From contig VGSX01000001.1 of NCBI GenBank assembly GCA_016874895.1, forward strand, positions 1 through 37,736: a DNA stretch of 37,736 nucleotides. The letters are read 5' to 3'. This stretch comes from Deltaproteobacteria bacterium. Lineage in GTDB: Bacteria > Desulfobacterota > Desulfobaccia > Desulfobaccales > Desulfobaccaceae. The position numbers were made by a program, and so were the translations under genes. A model generated the notes under the pieces. That model did no database searches. It had not been told where the DNA came from and saw only the letters and a list, made by a program, of their open reading frames with translations. Below, piece by piece: positions 32,437 through 37,736 of this stretch (positions are counted from its first letter, which is position 1; the number at the start of each line of letters is the position of its first letter).

Positions 32437-32489
32437 TTACCGCCGGGACGCAGAGCACGCCGAGGAAATACTCTGCGTCTGTGCGGTAA
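32437..32489. repeat. CGCAGAG-type inverted repeat (19-bp arms)
   Basis: The left arm 32437-32455 (TTACCGCCGGGACGCAGAG) and right arm 32471-32489 (CTCTGCGTCTGTGCGGTAA) pair at 16 of 19 positions around a 15-nt loop. It lies 45 bases before the PcnB-like gene, so its hairpin would be in the leader if transcription starts upstream. A degenerate relative is at 33850-33881. Confidence 0.7.
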
Positions 32490-32533
32490 TAAAGAGAGTT
32501 TTTGCCTCCGCCGGGAGGCCCGATCCATTTATT

Positions 32534-33844
32534 ATGCTCAATAATGACACTCCTGCCGAACAAACGCCTGATGCAGCCTGGGAAACGATGCTGTCAGCCG
32601 AACCTCGCCTCATCCCCCGGCCGGATCATCCCATATCCCGAGCCAATATTGATGTGGAAGTGCTGAAAGTCCTCTACCGTCTGCACCACCGGGGCTACAA
32701 GGCTTATCTGGTGGGCGGCAGCGTCCGGGACCTGTGGCTGGGGAAAAAACCCAAAGACTTTGATATCGCCACCGATGCTCAGCCCCAGGACATCCGCCGG
32801 CTCTTTCGCAACAGCCGCATCATCGGCAAACGGTTCCGCCTGGTGCAGGTATTTTTCAAGGGCGGCAAGATCGTGGAGGTGTCCACGTTTCGCAGCCGTT
32901 CGGAATTTGACAGTGACGGCGAGGTGTTGGCCCCCAACAATACCTTCGGGAGCCCGGCGGAGGATGCCTGGCGTCGTGACCTGACCATAAATGGCCTGTT
33001 CTATGACATCGCCGATTTCTCCCTGATTGATTATGTGGGGGGGTTGGCGGATCTGGAAAATCGGGTTATTCGGGTTATCGGTCCCCCGGAAGTACGGTTT
33101 CGCCGGGACCCGGTCCGGATGCTCCGGGTCTTGCGGCATGCGGCCCGCACCGATTTCCGCATCGACGCCGCGTCCTGGCAGGGGGTTAAATCCCACCGGC
33201 AGCTGATCCGGCTCTGCTCCCCGGCCAGGGTGCGGGACGAGCTCTTAAAAGACTTTAAAAGCGGCTTTTGTGGCGACTTCATGTTGCTTATGGTGGACAG
33301 CGGCCTGTTGCCGGCCATCCTGCCCCATTTTGAGGAATTCTTACAGGATGCCACCGCCGTAGAGGCCGTAAAGAACCGCCTGAGGGAGATCTACAAGATA
33401 GTCGATCTGTTGAGCCGCACCAATCTCCCTTTTTCGGAAGCTTTTTTCTGGGCCGGATTCCTTATCCCTTTCCTCGAAACAGCCCAGGGTGTGGCGTTCC
33501 AGGAGATCAAACCGGAAGCCGTGGAGCCTTTTGTCCACGATTCCCTGGCGATCCTGGATTTTGCCAAGGGCCGCCGGGAAGAGGTCATTTTACTATGGCT
33601 GACGGCAGCCCACCTGCTCCGGCTGCTCAGCGCCGGGCAGCGACTTCCGGCCCGCCTGAAGCGCCGGACGTGCTTACCCGAGGCCTGGCTCCTGCAACAG
33701 ATCCTGGCGGGAGCCTCCCCGGAACTGGTGGAGGAAATAACCCTACGAGCCGGCATCGTCCCCAGCCTGCCGGACACTCCGCCCAAAAAAAAGGGACGCC
33801 GGGGTCGGCAAGGGAGGCCCCGGAAAAAAATATTCCCGGTATAA
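32534..33844 (+). CDS. pcnB: PcnB/CCA-type polynucleotide nucleotidyltransferase
   Basis: The class II nucleotidyltransferase has 436 residues. The catalytic domain has VGGSVRDLWLGKKPKDFDIAT with the DxD metal pair (about 65-80), FRNSRIIGKRFRLVQV, and EDAWRRDLTINGLFYD. The RMLRVLRHAART block follows. This set, with the GKRFRLVQV form, favours poly(A) polymerase I over tRNA CCA-adding enzyme, though the two families are hard to separate by eye. The C-terminus ends in a highly basic tail (KKKGRRGRQGRPRKK) likely to bind RNA. GGGAGG lies about 17 bases before the ATG, rather far; an ATG at 32588 is possible. Polyadenylation would assist RNA turnover. Confidence 0.85.
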   Translation: MLNNDTPAEQTPDAAWETMLSAEPRLIPRPDHPISRANIDVEVLKVLYRLHHRGYKAYLVGGSVRDLWLGKKPKDFDIATDAQPQDIRRLFRNSRIIGKRFRLVQVFFKGGKIVEVSTFRSRSEFDSDGEVLAPNNTFGSPAEDAWRRDLTINGLFYDIADFSLIDYVGGLADLENRVIRVIGPPEVRFRRDPVRMLRVLRHAARTDFRIDAASWQGVKSHRQLIRLCSPARVRDELLKDFKSGFCGDFMLLMVDSGLLPAILPHFEEFLQDATAVEAVKNRLREIYKIVDLLSRTNLPFSEAFFWAGFLIPFLETAQGVAFQEIKPEAVEPFVHDSLAILDFAKGRREEVILLWLTAAHLLRLLSAGQRLPARLKRRTCLPEAWLLQQILAGASPELVEEITLRAGIVPSLPDTPPKKKGRRGRQGRPRKKIFPV

Positions 33845-33849
33845 TCGCG

Positions 33850-33881
33850 TTGCACCGCTGAGTCGCCGAGAACGCAGAGGA
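33850..33881 (+). repeat. Degenerate CGCAGAG repeat before znuA
   Basis: TTGCACCGCTGAGTCGCCGA then GAACGCAGAGG resembles one arm of the CGCAGAG repeat family (GACGCAGAG at 32447-32455). It abuts the znuA ribosome site AGGAGGG, part of which comes from the repeat end. Confidence 0.5.
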
Positions 33882-33890
33882 GGGCATGAG

Positions 33891-34871
33891 ATGCATCAAA
33901 AAGTCAGCCGGGCAATTCCCCTGATCTTTCTTATGACGGTCATTCTGCTGGCGGGGTTGGCCCTGGCCCAGCCACCTAAGTTAAAAGTGGCTGCCAGCAT
34001 AGTGCCCTTAGGGGACTTTTGCCGCCAGCTCGGAGGCGACAGAGTAGAGGTCCAGGTTCTCATCCCCCCCGGGGCCAGTCCGCACACTTTTGAACCTTCC
34101 CCAAAAACTCTCACCGCTCTGGCCCAGGCCAAAGTCCTGGTGTTCATCGGGTCCGGTCTGGAACCCTGGATGGACAGATTTCTCAGGACCCTCCGGGACC
34201 CCAAGCCGGTCCTGGTGGAGGCCACCCACGGCATAGACTTAATACAAGACGTTCCGGGGCATGTCAAACACCAGGAGGCTCACGAGCATAAGCACCCACC
34301 GGCCAAATCAGCAGTTAAGGCCCCGAAAGGTTCGTCCCACGGCCACTCACACGACCACGGGGCCGGCAATCCCCACATCTGGCTGGACCCGATCCTGGCA
34401 CAGGACATCTGCCGCCGCCTGGCCCAGGCCTTAATGGAGGCGGATCCGGCGAACCGATCCGTATACGAGCAGAACCTGGAGCGCTATGTAGGGGAGCTTT
34501 CCAGCCTGCATAATCAGATCGCCTCAGAAACGGCGGGTTTCCGGGTGCGGGAATTTGTCAGCTTCCACCCCTCCTTCACCTACTTTGCCCGCCGCTACGC
34601 TCTGAAAGAGGTGGGAGTCATTGAGGTGGCCCCGGGCCGGGAGCCCACTCCCCGGTCGCTGCAGAATATCAAAAAGGCCCTAGCATCCTATGGCATCAAG
34701 GTTATTTTTGCTGAACCCCAGTTCAGTTCCCGCATAGCCGAGGTGCTGGCCAGAGATGCCGGGGCCAGCGTCCTGTTCCTGGACCCGGTGGGCGGCCATC
34801 CTCCCTATGGCGATGATTACCTCAAGATGATGCAGTATAATCTCGAAACTATGGCCAAGGCCATGAAGTAA
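33891..34871 (+). CDS. znuA: Zinc/manganese ABC transporter substrate-binding protein
   Basis: The periplasmic metal-binding protein of the cluster A-I family has 326 residues. Residues 1-26 are a signal peptide ending ALA-Q. The ligand pattern of the family is present: PHTFEPSPK in the first lobe, a His-rich loop (about 122-160, HEHKH and HGHSHDHG), then NPHIWLDP, VSFHPSFTYFARRY and the C-terminal FAEPQFSS lobe. The long His-rich loop favours zinc over manganese, as in ZnuA. GGAGGG precedes the ATG. The ATPase gene follows after six bases and the permease overlaps it, forming a znuACB operon. No clear Zur box was seen. Confidence 0.92.
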   Translation: MHQKVSRAIPLIFLMTVILLAGLALAQPPKLKVAASIVPLGDFCRQLGGDRVEVQVLIPPGASPHTFEPSPKTLTALAQAKVLVFIGSGLEPWMDRFLRTLRDPKPVLVEATHGIDLIQDVPGHVKHQEAHEHKHPPAKSAVKAPKGSSHGHSHDHGAGNPHIWLDPILAQDICRRLAQALMEADPANRSVYEQNLERYVGELSSLHNQIASETAGFRVREFVSFHPSFTYFARRYALKEVGVIEVAPGREPTPRSLQNIKKALASYGIKVIFAEPQFSSRIAEVLARDAGASVLFLDPVGGHPPYGDDYLKMMQYNLETMAKAMK

Positions 34872-34877
34872 GCCCCC

Positions 34878-35654
34878 ATGTCCAACCTCGCGGTCAGAAT
34901 TATCGATCTCAGCGTTTTTCATAACCGCCAGCCCACCCTGGAGGATATTACCCTGAACATCCAGGCCGGGAGTTTTGTGGGCGTCCTGGGCCCTAACGGG
35001 GCCGGCAAGAGCACCTTGCTCAAGGTCATCCTGGGATTGATCAGACCGGATAAGGGGGAGGTGTATGTCTTCGGGGAGCCGCCCTTACGGCTGCGCCGGA
35101 ACAAACACCTCATCGGCTACCTGCCGCAACGGCCCCTGAACAATCCCCACTTCCCGGTGACCGTGCTGGATGTAGTCCTCATGGGGCGCTATGGCTTGCT
35201 GGGATTGGGCCGGCGTCCCTCCCGCCGGGACAAGGAAATCGCCCTGAATCTTTTAAAGCAGGTGGGCATGGCCTCCCGGGCCCACCGGGCCATCGGCGAC
35301 CTCTCCGGGGGGGAGCAGCAACGGGTGTTTATAGCCCGGGCCCTGAGCGTGGAGCCCAAGCTCCTCATCCTGGACGAGCCCACCATTTCCCTGGACGCCT
35401 GCGCCCAGGATGAACTCTATGATTTAATCCGGGGGTTGCAGGAGCAGATGGAATTGACCGTGATCATGGTTTCCCATGATATCGGGGCTATATCCGAACA
35501 TGTGGGCGATATCGTCTGCCTGAACCGCCGCATTTATCTGCACCAGGCACCTCCCATCGGCCGTTTGGGGCTGGAAAAGACCTTCGGCTGCAGCGTGGAA
35601 TACCTCTTTCACGGCCAAATTCCCCACCGGGTGGTCAGAATTCATGATGAGTGA
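34878..35654 (+). CDS. znuC: Zinc/manganese ABC transporter ATP-binding protein
   Basis: The ABC ATPase has 258 residues. Walker A is GPNGAGKST (about 39-47), the signature LSGGEQQR (about 140), Walker B LLILDEPT, and the switch histidine is in MVSHD. It powers the permease encoded next. The ATG is six bases after the znuA stop and its 3' end overlaps the permease gene by 11 bases, so the three genes are translated together. Substrate assignment comes from the neighbouring His-rich binding protein. Confidence 0.92.
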   Translation: MSNLAVRIIDLSVFHNRQPTLEDITLNIQAGSFVGVLGPNGAGKSTLLKVILGLIRPDKGEVYVFGEPPLRLRRNKHLIGYLPQRPLNNPHFPVTVLDVVLMGRYGLLGLGRRPSRRDKEIALNLLKQVGMASRAHRAIGDLSGGEQQRVFIARALSVEPKLLILDEPTISLDACAQDELYDLIRGLQEQMELTVIMVSHDIGAISEHVGDIVCLNRRIYLHQAPPIGRLGLEKTFGCSVEYLFHGQIPHRVVRIHDE

Positions 35655-36447
35655 GTGGCTGAGCCCCGGTTTCATGCAAAATGCCCTGGTGGGCGGACTG
35701 CTCGTGAGCTTCGTCTGCGGCCTGCTGTCGGTGTTTATCGTGCTGCGGCGCATGGCCTTTGTAGGGGCCGGCGTGGCCCACTCGGCCTTCGGCGGGGTGG
35801 CTCTGGGGTTTTTACTCCAGGTCGATCCCTTCTGGACCGGCCTGTTTTTCTCTATCCTGGTGGCCTTTCTCATTGAGGGCGTGCAGAGCCGGGGACGAAT
35901 TGAGGAAGACACCGCCATCGGCATCTTCTTTGCCGCCGCCATGGCCCTGGGGGTGCTGTTTCTGCACTTCTCCCGAACTTATAATGTGGATATCTTCGGA
36001 GTCCTGTTCGGCAATATCCTGGCCATCGGACCCACCCAGTTACTCCAGGTGGGCGCGGTGGCCGTCATCGTCCTGGCTTTCATTCTGTTTTTTTTCAAGG
36101 AACTGGTTTTCATCAGTTTCGATGAAGAGATGGCCTGGGTGTGCGGCACACCGGTAAAGGCCTTGCGTTATCTGCTGCTGGCGGTGTTGGCCCTGGTGAT
36201 CATTGTCTCCATTTACCTGGTGGGCATCGTCCTGGTTTCGGCCCTGCTGGTCATCCCCGCGGCCGTGGCCCGCAATCTCACCCACCACATCCGCAGCATG
36301 ATCCTGGTCTCCACCGGGGTGGCCGTGGGCGCCACTTTGGCGGGCCTGGAACTCTCGTATATCATCGATTTACCGTCGGGCGCCACCATTGTTATCCTGC
36401 TGAGCCTGCTCTTCTTCGGCGCCACCCTCTGGGGACGCCGCAGGTAA
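35644..36447 (+). CDS. znuB: Zinc/manganese ABC transporter permease
   Basis: The ABC-3 family permease has 267 residues and about seven or eight membrane helices. Family blocks include VGAGVAHSAFGGVALG (about 40-55), EEDTAIGIFFAAAMALG and ISFDEEMAWVCGTPVKALRYLLLAVLA, where the cytoplasmic helix contacts the ATPase. It ends with a basic GRRR. The start ATG at 35644 lies inside the end of znuC. It completes the znuACB operon. Confidence 0.92.
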   Translation: MMSEWLSPGFMQNALVGGLLVSFVCGLLSVFIVLRRMAFVGAGVAHSAFGGVALGFLLQVDPFWTGLFFSILVAFLIEGVQSRGRIEEDTAIGIFFAAAMALGVLFLHFSRTYNVDIFGVLFGNILAIGPTQLLQVGAVAVIVLAFILFFFKELVFISFDEEMAWVCGTPVKALRYLLLAVLALVIIVSIYLVGIVLVSALLVIPAAVARNLTHHIRSMILVSTGVAVGATLAGLELSYIIDLPSGATIVILLSLLFFGATLWGRRR

Positions 36448-36488
36448 TCGGATTGTGCCGACGTTCAGCTTGAATTAATAAAAATATC

Positions 36489-36531
36489 ACCCCTCAACCC
36501 TAACCCTTCCCCACAAGCGGGGAGAGGGGAT
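36489..36531 (+). repeat. CCCTCAACCC...GGGGAGAGGG dispersed repeat, copy 2
   Basis: ACCCCTCAACCCTAACCCTT then CCCCACAAGCGGGGAGAGGGG. The CCCC/GGGG stem lies in the middle. It is the opposite-strand relative of 30631-30675 and sits between the convergent znuB and EamA/SMR-like genes. Confidence 0.65.
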
Positions 36532-36655
36532 CGAGGACTTTTCGAATGGCCAGGAGTTATGCCAGGTTCAGTTTGGAATGCAATTATCTGGTACCCCGAA
36601 TTAAAAATAAAGAGTATTTTAACCAGAAAATGGAAACCAGAAACCGGAAACAGTA

Positions 36656-37030
36656 TTAACTCTGGGAAATGATAACCACGCCCAGGCAGGTGATGAAAAT
36701 ACCGGTGAGGCGGATCCAGGTGACATTTTCGCCCAACAGCCACCAGCCCATAATCGCGGTTAAGACATACCCCACACTTATAAGGGGATAGGCGTAGCTC
36801 ACTTCGGCCTTGGCCAGGACGATGAGCCAGATGAGGAAGCCGGTGACGTAACAGGATAGACCCAGGAGGATATAGGGACTTAAGAAGGCGCGGAGAAAAA
36901 CCGGTCCCAGGTCCTGGAGGGAAATCTGGAAGTTGCCTATTCTATTCATGCCGTGCTTCAACAGCAACTGTCCCGTAACGTTGAACATAATATTAACACT
37001 GACCAGGGCCAGGACAACAGGACGGACCAT
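36656..37030 (-). CDS. Small four-helix membrane protein, EamA/SMR-like
   Basis: The protein has 124 residues and four predicted membrane helices (about 3-22, 45-70, 72-95 and 102-122), the size and topology of small multidrug resistance and half-size EamA transporters. Motifs such as VSYAYPLISVGYVLTAIMGWWLLGE (about residues 78-102) match the DMT superfamily, including ArnE/ArnF-like flippase subunits. The conserved EmrE-type membrane Glu near the N-terminus is not evident, so a drug efflux role is not supported. It may be a lipid or small-molecule transporter. GAGAGG lies 11 bases before the ATG. It stands alone between convergent znuB and a divergent peptidase gene. Confidence 0.82.
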   Translation of the reverse strand: MVRPVVLALVSVNIMFNVTGQLLLKHGMNRIGNFQISLQDLGPVFLRAFLSPYILLGLSCYVTGFLIWLIVLAKAEVSYAYPLISVGYVLTAIMGWWLLGENVTWIRLTGIFITCLGVVIISQS

Positions 37031-37222
37031 TGCTTACTTAACCTCTCTACTTTTAGTAAGATAATTGAATTGCCTGCAAACCCACTGCTGTAGTATGTGT
37101 TATAGCCTGGCATTAAGCAAGAATAATTTTCAATAATCGTACCAGGGCAGCTGCCGGGCAACCGCCAGATTAAAAAAAACTTCATTCCTCCTCTGACGAC
37201 AACTTAAGGATGGTATATCCCC

Positions 37223-37736
37223 ATGACGACCTCTTTGGAATTGCTGCAAACGTTATCCGAGTGTTTCGGCCCGCCGGGGGGTGAGGCGCCGGTGGCCCGA
37301 TTAGTGGAGGATCACCTGAGGCCTTTTTGCCAGCTCCGCCGGGACGGTTTGGGGTCGGTGCTGGCAGAGAAGACCGGACAACATGCCCGGCCGCGTCTGA
37401 TGCTGGCCGCGCATCTGGATGAAATCGGCTTTATGGTGCAGAACGTGACTTCCCAGGGGTATCTGCGCCTCCAGGCCCTGGGGGGCTGGGAGCCGGGCCT
37501 GTTGCCGGGCCAGCGCCTGCTGATTCAAACGGCCCGGGGCCGCGTGGAAGGTGTGGTGGCCGCGCTGCCGGTGCATTTCCAGAAGGAAAAGTCCAAAGAA
37601 ACCAAGATGGAAGACCTCCTGGTGGATATCGGGGCCGCCAGCGCCGACGAGGCCCGGAATCTGGGGGTAAGCCTGGGGGACCTGGCCGTGCCGAGGGGAG
37701 GTTTTGCCGTTTTTAACGACAACTATCTGGTCAACA
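37223..37736 (+). CDS. M42 family aminopeptidase (partial, cut by window end)
   Basis: Only the first 171 codons are in the window. The start ATG at 37223 gives MTTSLELLQTLSECFGPPGGE, the usual opening of M42 glutamyl aminopeptidase/endoglucanase-like proteins. The metal-binding block AAHLDEIGFMV has H64 and D66, followed by the inserted beta domain with GGWEPGLLPGQRL and the VDIGAAS block. M42 enzymes are large dodecameric or tetrahedral cytoplasmic aminopeptidases using two metals. The remaining ligands lie beyond the window. AAGGA lies about 12 bases upstream of the ATG. Confidence 0.88.
   Translation, partial: MTTSLELLQTLSECFGPPGGEAPVARLVEDHLRPFCQLRRDGLGSVLAEKTGQHARPRLMLAAHLDEIGFMVQNVTSQGYLRLQALGGWEPGLLPGQRLLIQTARGRVEGVVAALPVHFQKEKSKETKMEDLLVDIGAASADEARNLGVSLGDLAVPRGGFAVFNDNYLVN

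Overview
The window looks like chromosomal DNA of a Gram-negative, GC-rich, probably anaerobic bacterium, most likely from Desulfobacterota (the former sulfate-reducing and syntrophic Deltaproteobacteria). This is inference. It rests on the division gene set, a meso-diaminopimelate-type MurE, lipoproteins and periplasmic proteins, a TauE/SafE anion-transport cluster, NtrC-type regulation, and many dispersed hairpin repeats between genes. No rRNA, tRNA, CRISPR array, phage or transposase gene was seen.

Layout. (1) 106-4227, minus strand: an overlapping operon of sensor histidine kinase, sigma-54-dependent response regulator and HemW. (2) 4577-7999, minus strand: universal stress protein, small membrane protein, TauE/SafE permease, lipoprotein and two-pass membrane protein, probably one unit. 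(3) 8000-8830: a gene-free stretch made largely of repeats. (4) 8831-11485: a PEP-synthase-like protein that has the ATP-binding and phosphohistidine domains but no recognisable PEP/pyruvate barrel. (5) 11664-28740: a complete-looking dcw cluster, mraZ-rsmH-ftsL-ftsI-murE-murF-mraY-murD-ftsW-murG-murC-ftsQ-ftsA-ftsZ, without murB or ddl. It starts from a sigma-70-like promoter followed by four 10-bp-phased TGG repeats that look like the MraZ operator. A radical SAM gene follows ftsZ. (6) 30550-37736: accessory and housekeeping genes, namely a glycine-zipper lipoprotein, an MBL-fold hydrolase, a PcnB/CCA-type nucleotidyltransferase, a znuACB-like metal ABC transporter, a small EamA/SMR-type membrane protein, and the start of an M42 aminopeptidase cut by the window end.

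Function. The dcw genes make lipid-linked peptidoglycan precursor (MurE, F, D, C, MraY, MurG), polymerise and cross-link it at the septum (FtsW, FtsI) and build the divisome (FtsL, Q, A, Z). MraZ probably regulates the operon's own promoter, and RsmH methylates 16S rRNA. The TauE cluster looks like an envelope anion-export or uptake module with a stress-protein partner. The two-component pair next to it is a candidate regulator, but no matching sigma-54 promoter was found.

The most unusual content is between genes. At least six families of short palindromic or inverted repeats recur in the window. One is a MITE-like element of about 142 bp with imperfect terminal inverted repeats, in two gapless copies plus a third apparently interrupted by another repeat. 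A G-rich repeat also seems to have been captured in frame inside hemW.
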